Translations under genes and position numbers: made by a program
Assembly: GCA_046160245.1 (NCBI GenBank)
Contig: JBJXGU010000246.1
Span: forward strand, 1 to 24,677
Direction of reading: 5' to 3'
DNA: 24,677 nt
Source: JAJTFW01 sp046160245
GTDB taxonomy: Bacteria > Bacteroidota > Bacteroidia > AKYH767-A > OLB10
Shown here: piece after piece, positions 1-7,846 of the stretch
Layout of the letters: every line of letters begins with the position of its first letter
Numbering within the stretch: the first letter of the stretch is position 1
Notes under the pieces: generated by a model
The model's database searches: none
Told to the model about the DNA's origin: nothing
The model's input: only the letters and a program-made list of their open reading frames with translations

Positions 1-166
1 CAAGGATGGTTTCATAGGACTTAATTCTAATTTAAGAGGATGAAAATAGTGAGATTAATTTAGATAATTGCTTTTCGCAACATCCTTTAAAAAAGTTTAA
101 CCTTAAAAGGGGTAAAAAGGGATGAAAATCTATTATTTAATTTCAATAAAGTCAAATTTCTAGCCT

Positions 167-540
167 AGCCTTACCTATCCCTCTCTACAGGCGATTAGGA
201 ATTTGATTGGCTGCTAAATATAAATACTAACATTCTTTTTGTTCAAGCCTCTCCACCTAACCTCCTCTCCAAAGGCGAGGAGGAATTTGCTTTGTTAATA
301 AATATAAATTCTAGTATTCTTATTATTCTAGCATCACCCCTCGTGAGGCTTCGCGACCCTCTCAAAAGGCGAGGGGCGTTAAAAACTAAAAATTCACTAA
401 TGACCTCATATGCTAATCTTAAGATTAAGGTTTAGGTTTAGTCAATATATACTTATTTCTCCTTACAAAAACAGATTGTTGGCTCAATAAAATTTTAGCC
501 TCTCCCCTTACCCCTCTCCAGAGGCGAGGGGCTTTAAAAA
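167..540. repeat. Degenerate intergenic repeat cluster, four copies
   Basis: The first 546 bases hold no gene that I can support. Four related copies of a GC-rich, partly palindromic motif start near 167, 246, 329 and 497. Each reads roughly GCCTCTCC, then CC(T)CTCC, then AGGCGAGGGG. The first two copies also share the following AT-rich spacer (AATTTG, then AAATATAAAT), so copies A and B form a diverged tandem repeat of about 80 bp. Copies C and D share the tail TTAAAAAC. The CCTCTCC/GGCGAGG arms can fold into hairpins. Similar CTCTCC-rich palindromes are dispersed between genes in many Bacteroidota. They lie downstream of the DUF4834 gene and could act as its transcription end. Confidence 0.7.
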
Positions 541-546
541 CTTCTA

Positions 547-819
547 TCAATCTTTCACTTCTTCAAAATCAACATACTCTCCATGATCGTCGGAAACGCC
601 TTTGTTGGACTTACTTTTGACTTGCTCTTTTTGAGTAGGTTGCTGTGGATTTTGCTGCTGGTTTTGCTGTTGATTAAAACCAGACTGACGCTCGTTCATC
701 TTATTCATTTCTTTGAATACCTTCTTAGACAAAGCCGTCATCAGGAAAAAAAAGATGTAGCGCCGGAAGACACCAAAGATTAAAAAAATGATAAGAAGTA
801 TAAACAAGAAGTCGGACAT
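547..819 (-). CDS. DUF4834 family small membrane protein
   Basis: A 90-residue protein of unknown function that resembles the Bacteroidota DUF4834 family. One N-terminal membrane segment spans about residues 4-27. A basic stretch follows (KKVFKEMNKMNER), then a Gln/Asn-rich low-complexity linker, and the family-like acidic tail GEYVDFEEVKD. The layout suggests an inner-membrane anchor with a short cytoplasmic tail. It lies 42 bp downstream of carB on the same strand and has no obvious promoter of its own, so it may be cotranscribed with carB. No catalytic motif is visible. The family call rests on the architecture and the tail motif. Confidence 0.75.
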   Translation of the reverse strand: MSDFLFILLIIFLIFGVFRRYIFFFLMTALSKKVFKEMNKMNERQSGFNQQQNQQQNPQQPTQKEQVKSKSNKGVSDDHGEYVDFEEVKD

Positions 820-861
820 TTTAATTCAATAATTTAAAGACGTGCATCGCCGTTCTGTATT

Positions 862-3678
862 TTATCGTGATAAATATAAATTTCTTTCGTCGTATAATTT
901 TGTGAAGACCTCGTCCTGCAAATCATCAATGAAATAAATGGCTTCGCCGGTAGATTTCATCTCTGGACCTAACTCTTTATTTACATCTTTGAATTTATCG
1001 AAAGAGAAAACAGGCAATTTAATGGCATAACCACCTTTCTTGGGATTAAACGTAAAATCACTCAATTTCTTGTCTCCCAGCATAAGCTTCGTCGCATAAT
1101 TCACATACGGTTCGTCGTAGGCTTTCGCAATAAACGGAACAGTACGGGAGGCTCTTGGATTTGCCTCAATCACGTATACAATTTCTTCTTTGATTGCAAA
1201 CTGAATATTGATCAAGCCTTTCACTTTCATAGCTAGTGCAATTTTTTTCGTTATGTCTTCAATCTGTTTGATTACATGGTCGCTCAAATCGAAAGGTGGT
1301 AACACGGCATTGCTATCTCCCGAATGAATTCCCGCAGGTTCAATATGCTCCATGATTCCGATGATGTAAGCATCTTCTCCGTCGCAAATAGCATCCGCTT
1401 CTGCTTCAATGGCGCGATCTAAAAAATGATCTAACAATACTTTATTGCCTGGAATATCTTTCAAAATATTTACTACATGTGTTTCCAACTCTTGTTCGTT
1501 GATCACAATTTTCATTCCTTGTCCGCCCAACACATACGAAGGTCGAACTAAGAGTGGAAAACCTAAATCTTTCGATAACTCCACGGCTTGATAAGCATCT
1601 TCAATCACACCAAACTTAGGATACGGAATATTCAATTCTCTCAAAAGATTTGAAAACGATCCACGGTCTTCGGCTAAGTCTAAAGATTTGTAACTTGTTC
1701 CAATAATTTGAATTCCGTACTTATCTAATTTCTCTGCCAACTTCAAAGCAGTTTGTCCGCCTAGCTGTACAATAACACCTACCGGTTTTTCGTGTTGAAT
1801 GATATCGTAAATATGCTCCCAAAATACGGGTTCAAAATAAAGTTTATCGGCAATATCAAAGTCTGTAGAAACCGTTTCTGGATTGCAATTAATCATGATG
1901 GTTTCATAGCCACACTCTTTCGCTGCTAATACACCATGCACACAACTGTAATCAAATTCAATTCCTTGTCCAATACGATTTGGTCCTGAACCCAGAATAA
2001 TTATTTTCTTTTTGTCGGAAACGATGGATTCATTTTCCGTTTCAAAAGTGGAATAGTAATAAGGTGTTTTCGCTTCAAACTCTGCAGCGCAAGTATCTAC
2101 TAATTTATACACGCGGTGAATATCCATCTCCTTTCGTTTCGCATGCACTTGACTTTCCAAGCAGCGAAGAAGATGTGCAATTTGTCGATCGGCATAACCT
2201 TTTTGCTTTGCCTCCATCATCAAATCACGAGACAAAGTATCCAAAGTATACTTTTGAATTTCTTTTTCTAATTCAACAAGTTCTTCAATTTGATTTAAGA
2301 ACCATGCATCAATTTGTGTTAATTTTTGAATTGTCTTAAAGGGAATTCCCAACTTAAACGCATCGTAAATATGAAACAAACGATTCCAGCTTGGATTCTT
2401 TAAACTATCTAAAATTTGATCTTGATTCGTCAACTCTTTTCCATCAGCACCTAATCCGTTACGTTTTATTTCGAGCGACTGACAAGCTTTTTGCAATGCT
2501 TCTTGGAAACTTCTTCCAATACCCATCGCTTCACCCACTGATTTCATCTGCAAACCTAAATGACGATCGGCACCTTTAAATTTATCGAAATTCCATCTTG
2601 GCACTTTAACAATAACATAATCGATGGTAGGTTCAAAAAACGCAGAGGTGGATTTTGTAATTTGATTTTGCAACTCATCCAAATTATAACCGATGGCAAG
2701 CTTAGCTGCAATTTTCGCAATAGGATAACCTGTGGCTTTGGATGCTAATGCCGATGAACGTGAAACACGTGGATTAATTTCAATAACGATGATTTCATTT
2801 TCATCATTCGGATTTACTGAAAACTGAATATTACATCCTCCTGCAAACTGTCCAATTCCATTCATGCATTTGATGGCTAGGTCACGCATGTTCTGATAAC
2901 ATCGATCACTTAATGTCATGGCAGGCGCTACAGTGATCGAATCTCCTGTGTGAATACCCATCGGATCAAAATTTTCGATGGAACAAATGATGATTACATT
3001 TCCAACATTATCTCTTAACAACTCCAACTCATATTCTTTCCAACCCATGATAGATTGCTCAACCAACACTTCATGAATGGGACTTGCATGTAATCCATTA
3101 TTCAAGGCTTCATCAAATGCTTCCTTATCAAAAACAAATCCTCCACCCGTTCCACCCAAAGTAAACGAGGGGCGAATGACCAATGGAAATCCAATTTCTT
3201 GAGCAATTTCCTTCCCTTCTAAGTAGGAAGTTGCCGTTCTTCCTTTACAAACATTAGCACCAAGAGCGAGCATACAAAGTCGAAATTTCTCACGATCTTC
3301 CGTTGTCTTGATGGCATCAATATCTACTCCGATAATTCTTGTGTTGTACTTATCCCAAATTCCTGCCTTTTGGCAATCGATACATAGATTCAAGGCAGTT
3401 TGTCCGCCCATAGTAGGTAGCACAGCATCAATTTTATGCTTTTCTAAAATTTCAATGATCGACTTCTTCGTTAAAGGCTTTAGGTAGATGTGATCCGCTG
3501 TAACTGGATCCGTCATAATGGTTGCTGGATTCGAATTGATCAGTATCACCTCAATGCCTTCATCCTTCATGGAGCGGGAAGCTTGACTGCCGGCATAATC
3601 AAATTCACATGCTTGTCCGATGATGATGGGACCACTTCCGATAATTAGTACTGATTTAATTGAATGATCGCGAGGCAT
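862..3678 (-). CDS. carB: Carbamoyl-phosphate synthase large subunit, short form without regulatory domain
   Basis: CarB makes carbamoyl phosphate from bicarbonate, two ATP and the ammonia supplied by CarA, for pyrimidine and arginine synthesis. The first ATP-grasp (carboxyphosphate) half is at about residues 1-400, with GSGPIIIGQACEFDYAG, the glycine-rich loop GGTGGGF and INPRVSRSSALASKATGYP. A linker/oligomerisation region follows at about 400-550. The second ATP-grasp half is at about 555-938, with ILGSGPNRIGQGIEFDYSC and EANPRASRTVPF. At 938 residues it ends where the roughly 130-residue MGS-like allosteric domain of E. coli CarB (1073 aa) would start. No frame in the 42 bp before the next gene restores that domain. 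CarA is not in the window. The start ATG at 3678 is followed by the typical CarB N-terminus. Confidence 0.97.
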   Translation of the reverse strand: MPRDHSIKSVLIIGSGPIIIGQACEFDYAGSQASRSMKDEGIEVILINSNPATIMTDPVTADHIYLKPLTKKSIIEILEKHKIDAVLPTMGGQTALNLCIDCQKAGIWDKYNTRIIGVDIDAIKTTEDREKFRLCMLALGANVCKGRTATSYLEGKEIAQEIGFPLVIRPSFTLGGTGGGFVFDKEAFDEALNNGLHASPIHEVLVEQSIMGWKEYELELLRDNVGNVIIICSIENFDPMGIHTGDSITVAPAMTLSDRCYQNMRDLAIKCMNGIGQFAGGCNIQFSVNPNDENEIIVIEINPRVSRSSALASKATGYPIAKIAAKLAIGYNLDELQNQITKSTSAFFEPTIDYVIVKVPRWNFDKFKGADRHLGLQMKSVGEAMGIGRSFQEALQKACQSLEIKRNGLGADGKELTNQDQILDSLKNPSWNRLFHIYDAFKLGIPFKTIQKLTQIDAWFLNQIEELVELEKEIQKYTLDTLSRDLMMEAKQKGYADRQIAHLLRCLESQVHAKRKEMDIHRVYKLVDTCAAEFEAKTPYYYSTFETENESIVSDKKKIIILGSGPNRIGQGIEFDYSCVHGVLAAKECGYETIMINCNPETVSTDFDIADKLYFEPVFWEHIYDIIQHEKPVGVIVQLGGQTALKLAEKLDKYGIQIIGTSYKSLDLAEDRGSFSNLLRELNIPYPKFGVIEDAYQAVELSKDLGFPLLVRPSYVLGGQGMKIVINEQELETHVVNILKDIPGNKVLLDHFLDRAIEAEADAICDGEDAYIIGIMEHIEPAGIHSGDSNAVLPPFDLSDHVIKQIEDITKKIALAMKVKGLINIQFAIKEEIVYVIEANPRASRTVPFIAKAYDEPYVNYATKLMLGDKKLSDFTFNPKKGGYAIKLPVFSFDKFKDVNKELGPEMKSTGEAIYFIDDLQDEVFTKLYDERNLYLSR

Positions 3679-3858
3679 GTGCTAGATTTTTAATTCGTTA
3701 AATGAGGAGATGAATGACAGATAAATAGAAGAAAAAGTAAAAAATGGTGATGTCTGTGAAGACATATTAAGGAAAGAAAACAATCGACTAGAGGGGGAAA
3801 AAACTAATGGATCATGGCAGGCTGATGGTTGCATCAAGTACATCACGATTTTAGAATA

Positions 3859-3866
3859 CAAAATTA
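3859..3866 (-). promoter_or_regulatory. Candidate carB promoter -7 element
   Basis: On the minus strand this reads TAATTTTG, which fits the Bacteroidota TAnnTTTG element. It is the only match between carB and the divergent hydrolase gene, and it would give a leader of about 170 nt. No convincing TTTG partner lies 17-20 bp upstream, so this is tentative. Confidence 0.35.
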
Positions 3867-3924
3867 AGAAAACGGAAGGTCACAGAAGAGTGTTGTTGAA
3901 AAGTTAAGATAAGTTGATTGGGTG

Positions 3925-3932
3925 TACCTTTG
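3925..3932 (+). promoter_or_regulatory. TACCTTTG promoter element placing transcription at the hydrolase ATG
   Basis: TACCTTTG matches the Bacteroidota -7 consensus exactly. The ATG at 3938 begins 6 nt after its last base, about where transcription should start, so the mRNA may be leaderless. The element lies inside the longest possible frame (TTG at 3914), which argues against that upstream start. A clear -33 TTTG is not seen. Confidence 0.5.
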
Positions 3933-3937
3933 TATTC

Positions 3938-4771
3938 ATGTCCGACGCTAATTATTCATTTTTGACCGATGGCGATTTCACACTTCCCTATAAATCATAT
4001 GGAAGTGGAGATGAGCTCTTGCTTTGCTTTCATGGTTTCGGTCGAATTTCAGATGATTTTCATCGGTTTGAGAAGAGTTTGGGTCAGAAATATACCCTCA
4101 TCGCTTTCGATTTCTTGTACCATGGACCCCATTCTGTTTCTGTAAAAAAGAGACTCCCCGTCTTCACGCCTTCCCATCTTTCGAATATGGTGGAAAAGTT
4201 ACTTTGGGAAAAGAAAAAGGTGCGCTGCTCTTTGATGGGTTATAGTCAAGGGGGAAAGACGGTGATGGGCTTAGTTCATAAAATTCCACATCGAATACAT
4301 GAATTATTTGTGCTGGCTCCTGATGGAATGAAAAATAATAGAGTAAGAAATTTTATTGCAAAAACTTACTTAGGAAGAAGAATTGGATCACTTTTAGTGA
4401 AATCACCGGCATCTTTACATCGCATTATTCGAACCTTACGATGGGTGAAAATAATTTCCGAAAAAGTTGAAATTTTTTTCATCAACAATACCGATGAAGT
4501 TGAGAAAAGATATCGTATTTACCACAGTTGGATTGCTTTAAGAAACTATGAACCTCATCCAAAATTGATGAATCATTATTTCCACGCAAAGAAAATTAGA
4601 GTGGAGTTTTTCATTGGTAAATACGATGCGATCATCACTCCAAAATCGGCTGATCTATTTCTAGAAAAATTTAATTACAAAATCAATTTGCATGAATTAG
4701 AATGTGGACACGACTTGTTGTCGCTTCATTCACAAATTGAAAAAATTATTCTATCCTCCACACCTTCATGA
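3938..4771 (+). CDS. Alpha/beta hydrolase
   Basis: A 277-residue alpha/beta-hydrolase-fold protein, probably a cytoplasmic esterase, lipase or related hydrolase; the substrate cannot be told. The oxyanion region is HGFG (about residues 32-35). The nucleophile elbow GYSQG puts Ser at about 103, the acid is probably Asp230 in IGKYDAI, and the His is about 258 in ECGHDL, so the triad looks complete. A basic, variable cap region lies at about 130-200. There is no signal peptide. I chose ATG 3938 rather than TTG 3914 because a TACCTTTG promoter element overlaps the longer version. The gene stands alone, is divergent from carB, and ends before a hairpin terminator shared with convergent rpmH. Confidence 0.88.
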   Translation: MSDANYSFLTDGDFTLPYKSYGSGDELLLCFHGFGRISDDFHRFEKSLGQKYTLIAFDFLYHGPHSVSVKKRLPVFTPSHLSNMVEKLLWEKKKVRCSLMGYSQGGKTVMGLVHKIPHRIHELFVLAPDGMKNNRVRNFIAKTYLGRRIGSLLVKSPASLHRIIRTLRWVKIISEKVEIFFINNTDEVEKRYRIYHSWIALRNYEPHPKLMNHYFHAKKIRVEFFIGKYDAIITPKSADLFLEKFNYKINLHELECGHDLLSLHSQIEKIILSSTPS

Positions 4772-4779
4772 AAATGAAA

Positions 4780-4813
4780 AAGGCAACCGATGGGTTGCCT
4801 TCACTATTTTTTT
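4780..4813 (+). terminator. Rho-independent terminator between the hydrolase gene and rpmH
   Basis: AAGGCAACC (4780-4788) pairs with GGTTGCCTT (4793-4801) across a 4-nt loop. A T-run follows at 4807-4813, and A-runs precede the stem. It lies between two convergent genes, so it may stop transcription from both sides. Confidence 0.85.
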
Positions 4814-4823
4814 CAGTAAGAAA

Positions 4824-4982
4824 TTATTTTCTCCAACTACGTTCGTCAGATACCGTTAATTTTTTACGTCCTTTCTTTCTGCGTGCTGTTAAAACCCTAC
4901 GACCATTGGCTGAACTCATGCGCTTACGGAAGCCATGTTTATTTCTACGTTTACGTAGCGAGGGTTGGAATGTCCTTTTCAT
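4824..4982 (-). CDS. rpmH: 50S ribosomal protein bL34
   Basis: A 52-residue, very basic ribosomal protein that binds 23S rRNA in the large subunit. The N-terminus MKRTFQPSLRKRRNKHGF and the following RKRM, NGR and RRKKGRK are characteristic of bL34. The C-terminal tail ends SDERSWRK, a few residues beyond the E. coli protein. The gene is short and easily missed. Its start is supported by a full Bacteroidota promoter about 30-60 bp upstream and its end by the 4780-4813 hairpin. It lies downstream of rsmG in the same orientation. In many bacteria rpmH sits near rnpA and the replication origin; rnpA is not seen here. Confidence 0.97.
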   Translation of the reverse strand: MKRTFQPSLRKRRNKHGFRKRMSSANGRRVLTARRKKGRKKLTVSDERSWRK

Positions 4983-5013
4983 ATCGATCTATTAATTACC
5001 CCCAAAGGGAGCG

Positions 5014-5043
5014 CAAAGATAGAAAAAATGTCTTTTACTCAAA
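5014..5043 (-). promoter_or_regulatory. rpmH promoter (TTTG-N18-TATCTTTG)
   Basis: On the minus strand TTTG (5043-5040) is followed by 18 bp and then TATCTTTG (5021-5014). Both parts match the Bacteroidota primary-sigma consensus. Transcription should start near 5008, giving a leader of about 26 nt before the rpmH ATG at 4982. It lies in the short gap after rsmG. Confidence 0.85.
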
Positions 5044-5058
5044 AAGATTTTTTATTTT

Positions 5059-5709
5059 TCATAGAATTTGTCTGGCTAAATATACAATGAGCTTAGTTTC
5101 AAAGAATTCATCTTGCCAATAGTCGCTAATCTTCTGAATTTCAACCATTTTTCTGTAAAAGCCAAGCTCTTCGGACAAGTCACCGCCTTTCAAAATCACC
5201 CATCCATTGGGCAAAGATCCCACTTGACCTTCTATTAATTTATCTTTTGTCCAATGAATTAAGTCGTTCATGGGCGCAACGGCTCTGCTCAAAACATAAT
5301 CTACCTCCAAATCCAACTCCTCCACTCGCCCCCTTTTTACTGTTACATTTTTCAATTGAAGTTGCTCGACAATGTCGGCTACGACTTTCATTTTCTTTTC
5401 GATGGAATCCACTAAAATGAACTTTGCGTCTGGAAAAAGGATGGCCAACGGAATTCCCGGAAAACCTCCACCTGTGCCCAAGTCCAAGACTCTAGCACCT
5501 GGATTAAATCGAATAAACTTAGAAATGGAAAGAGAATGAAGTACATGTTTCACTTCAAATAGCTCTGTATCCTTTCTCGAAATCAAGTTAATATGACTAT
5601 TCCATTCTAAGAAGATCTCCTTAAAGCGAACTAGCAATTCTACTTGCTCCGAAGTAATTTTTGGTAGGTAATCCTGATAAGAAAAAGAAAGCCCCATGTT
5701 TTCTGACAT
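5059..5709 (-). CDS. rsmG: 16S rRNA (guanine-527-N7)-methyltransferase RsmG
   Basis: RsmG (GidB) methylates N7 of G527 in 16S rRNA using S-adenosylmethionine. The 216-residue length is usual. Family motifs are NLISRKD (about 41-47) and the SAM-binding loop VLDLGTGGGFPGIPLA (about 74-89), followed by LVDSIEKKMKVV and SRAVAP. The start is either ATG 5709 or ATG 5697; both lie inside a perfect 8-bp inverted repeat, and a TACCTTTG promoter element ends 5 nt before the first. The gene follows the sigma-factor gene by 39 bp and precedes rpmH. Low confidence applies only to the exact start. Confidence 0.96.
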   Translation of the reverse strand: MSENMGLSFSYQDYLPKITSEQVELLVRFKEIFLEWNSHINLISRKDTELFEVKHVLHSLSISKFIRFNPGARVLDLGTGGGFPGIPLAILFPDAKFILVDSIEKKMKVVADIVEQLQLKNVTVKRGRVEELDLEVDYVLSRAVAPMNDLIHWTKDKLIEGQVGSLPNGWVILKGGDLSEELGFYRKMVEIQKISDYWQDEFFETKLIVYLARQIL

Positions 5710-5721
5710 GGGGCAAAGGTA
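5691..5721 (-). promoter_or_regulatory. Promoter element and start-codon hairpin of rsmG
   Basis: TACCTTTG occupies 5721-5714 on the minus strand and would start transcription at about the ATG (5709). GCCCCATG (5691-5698 on the plus strand) and CATGGGGC (5707-5714) form a perfect 8-bp inverted repeat with an 8-nt loop. It contains both candidate AUG codons. In an mRNA read through from the sigma gene both starts would be paired; in a transcript starting at the AUG the left arm would be missing. Confidence 0.55.
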
Positions 5722-5748
5722 ATTTAGTTCTTTATGATAAATCCAGTT

Positions 5749-6462
5749 TTAGTGATTTACGTACTCAGAGTTTTTCATGATTTGGTATAAAAATTCACGA
5801 GCACGGAATAATTGAGCTTTTACAGTTCCTAAAGGAAGCTTTAACTCATCAGCAATTTCTTCGTAGGATAATTCTTGATAGTAACGTAATTCAACTAAGC
5901 GACGGTAACGTGGTTTTAATTTCTCCACCACGTCTTTCATCATCAAAACTTTTTGCTTCTTCATCATTACATCGTCGGGACTTGGTCCATCCGATTTAAT
6001 TTCAAGCGTGATATCTTGTCCATCTTCGTTTTCAAAACCACGATCTATTGACAACATCAATTTTCTTTTCTTGCGAATAAAATCGATACAGTTATTGGTT
6101 GCGATTTTAAACAACCAAGTACTGAAAGCATAATCAGGAGTGTATTGCTTAATATTTCTAAATGCTTTACCAAAAGCTTCTATGGTTAAATCCTCAGCAT
6201 CATCACGGTTATTCACCATTTTGAGGAGCATATAATAGATAGAATCTTTGTAGCGAGACATTAACTCGGCATAGGCTTTTTGGTCACCATGATCGACAGC
6301 GCGACGCACAATCTTATAATCTTTGATAGCCTTATCAGATAAATGCTGAATTTCACTATCTGCTACTTCTACTATGGGTTTTACAATTTCCTCGGTAGAA
6401 ACATTTGTTGATTTACTACTGCTTTTCTTTTTTGCAGGTTGAAGGGTAGATGTGACAGCCAT
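5749..6462 (-). CDS. ECF-type RNA polymerase sigma factor with N-terminal extension
   Basis: A 237-residue sigma-70-family protein that directs RNA polymerase to a promoter set. The sigma-2 region (about residues 60-130) contains AYAELMSRYKDSIYYMLL, DAEDLTIEAFGKAF and FSTWLFKIATNNCIDFIRKK. The sigma-4 region (about 165-220) contains LRYYQELSYEEIADELKLP, GTVKAQLFRAR and then a helix. Compared with ordinary ECF factors (about 170-200 aa) it has about 45 extra N-terminal residues, rich in Ser, Lys and Thr (KKKSSSKSTN). No anti-sigma gene is adjacent. Its ATG overlaps the glycosyltransferase stop by one base (TAATG), so translation is probably coupled. A constitutive or envelope role is inference. 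Confidence 0.93.
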   Translation of the reverse strand: MAVTSTLQPAKKKSSSKSTNVSTEEIVKPIVEVADSEIQHLSDKAIKDYKIVRRAVDHGDQKAYAELMSRYKDSIYYMLLKMVNNRDDAEDLTIEAFGKAFRNIKQYTPDYAFSTWLFKIATNNCIDFIRKKRKLMLSIDRGFENEDGQDITLEIKSDGPSPDDVMMKKQKVLMMKDVVEKLKPRYRRLVELRYYQELSYEEIADELKLPLGTVKAQLFRAREFLYQIMKNSEYVNH

Positions 6463-7595
6463 TATTTCCAGGATTTGGTTTTGATGAAGAGATTAGAAAC
6501 AGCTAGGATAGGATATGAGAAAGCAGTGATGATATCAAAGGCAGGAAGAAAAAACACCAGGTCTTTTTCACCTAATGCTTTAAATCCTTTCCAACAAACT
6601 ATCATTTGAGTCATAAGACGTATTGCAATAATTCCTACGATGAGTTGCCAATTAAGTTTCAAAATAAATGCAAGAATTACAGTTAACCAGAACAAAAACA
6701 AGCTAAAAAAGTAACCACCAACAAATCCTCGGTCGCTGCTTTTATAATGCTTACCTGTGCTCATATGTCGTTTTTTTTGCCAAATCCAGGTATATAGACT
6801 TGTTTTAGGCTTTGAATACGTAAAAGCATCCGGATTTAGAATTACTGAAGTATTGCTTTGATTGGATGTTTCGTTCACAAAGAGGTCATCGTCGCCTGAC
6901 ATAATATGATAATGTTTAGCGAAACCTTTATTTTTAAAGAAGAGCGATTTGGTATAGGCCAAGTTTCGTCCGACGCCCATATAAGCTTTCCCCTTTAACG
7001 CACGACTAAGGTACAGCATTGCATTCATCACCGTATCAAAGCGAATCCACTTACTAAGAAGCCCGGGTTCATTATTATAAGCTCCATAGGAAATCACCAT
7101 TTCTTTCTCCTTGGTAAAACCTTGCACCATGACTCTGATCCAATTCCTTGAAGCAGGTTTACAATCAGCATCAGTCAACAAAAGGTGCTCATAAGAAGCT
7201 CCTTTGATCCCCAAAGTAAGCGCGAATTTCTTGCCGTGTTGGTATTTCTCTTGCTCCTTCAACGTGATTACTTTCAAATTGGAATAGGCATCTTCCATCT
7301 CCTCCAAGAAATTAGCTGACTCATCCCATGAACAATCGTTCACTACTACCACTTGATATTCGGGATAGTCTTGATCGAGGATAGAAGGAAGGAAATTTCG
7401 TAAATTTTTGAGTTCATTTCGAGCACAAATAACTACTGATACAGGAGAAGTGAATGGAGCGCTTTTAAATTCAGATTTTTTGTAAAATGAGGGACCCGAC
7501 ATTCCCATCAGAAAATAAAAAAGCTGCACGATAGTCGCACCTCCTAATAATACTAAAACAATTTGATTAATTAACTCTATTTCTAAGGCTGGCAT
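6462..7595 (-). CDS. Family 2 membrane glycosyltransferase
   Basis: A GT2-type (GT-A fold) processive-like glycosyltransferase of about 377 residues; donor and acceptor are unknown. A membrane helix lies near residues 7-32. The catalytic domain shows VVICARNEL, VVVNDCSWDES, a DxD-type LLTDADC (about 140-144), SGDDD (about 232-236) and a QxxRW-like QKKRH (about 272-276). Two or three membrane helices close the C-terminus. A GTG at 7619 would add eight residues, but a TAGATTTG promoter element ends only 2 bp upstream of it, so its RNA would begin inside that extension; I prefer ATG 7595. It heads an apparent operon with the sigma factor and perhaps rsmG. Confidence 0.9.
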   Translation of the reverse strand: MPALEIELINQIVLVLLGGATIVQLFYFLMGMSGPSFYKKSEFKSAPFTSPVSVVICARNELKNLRNFLPSILDQDYPEYQVVVVNDCSWDESANFLEEMEDAYSNLKVITLKEQEKYQHGKKFALTLGIKGASYEHLLLTDADCKPASRNWIRVMVQGFTKEKEMVISYGAYNNEPGLLSKWIRFDTVMNAMLYLSRALKGKAYMGVGRNLAYTKSLFFKNKGFAKHYHIMSGDDDLFVNETSNQSNTSVILNPDAFTYSKPKTSLYTWIWQKKRHMSTGKHYKSSDRGFVGGYFFSLFLFWLTVILAFILKLNWQLIVGIIAIRLMTQMIVCWKGFKALGEKDLVFFLPAFDIITAFSYPILAVSNLFIKTKSWK

Positions 7596-7620
7596 CTTCA
7601 ATGGATCGTTGCTAAACACA

Positions 7621-7628
7621 CAAATCTA
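7621..7628 (-). promoter_or_regulatory. Promoter -7 element of the glycosyltransferase operon
   Basis: The minus strand reads TAGATTTG, a match to TAnnTTTG. It predicts a start near 7615 and a leader of about 20 nt to ATG 7595. The upstream -33 match (TTTA about 16 bp away) is imperfect. Confidence 0.5.
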
Positions 7629-7676
7629 TTGGATGAGTTAGCGCTAAAAGGAGAGTTCAATTTATAAATATTAACA

Positions 7677-7690
7677 TTTCAATATTGAAA
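7677..7690. other. 14-bp perfect palindrome upstream of the glycosyltransferase promoter
   Basis: TTTCAATATTGAAA is its own reverse complement. It lies about 50 bp upstream of the TAGATTTG element, where a regulator could bind. The local sequence is AT-rich, so chance cannot be excluded. Confidence 0.4.
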
Positions 7691-7730
7691 ATAAAACCAT
7701 CTAAAAGGCACCTTAGCAAACACTTAGAAA

Positions 7731-7764
7731 AATAAAAATTTTATTTCCTCTATAAGGAGGAAAT
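7731..7764 (-). terminator. Terminator of the aminotransferase gene
   Basis: ATTTCCTC (7743-7750) pairs with GAGGAAAT (7757-7764) across a 6-nt loop. On the minus strand the hairpin is followed by a T-rich run (about 7742-7731). It lies about 85 bp after the aminotransferase stop. Confidence 0.65.
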
Positions 7765-7846
7765 TTTATCACGACACGATTGCTTTTTTTCTCTCGTATA
7801 ATGGAATTCTTGACGATGATTTATCTAAAGAAAAGTAAGACTTTTA

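Noticed and set aside
1..546. CRISPR array
   Set aside because: The repeats are few, diverged and unevenly spaced, with related rather than unique spacers, and no cas gene is in the window.
2064..2748. Three plus-strand frames inside carB
   Set aside because: They are shadows of a highly conserved gene.
4768..5122. Plus-strand frames over the rpmH locus (75 and 79 codons)
   Set aside because: They are antisense to rpmH, whose bL34 sequence, promoter and terminator are clear.
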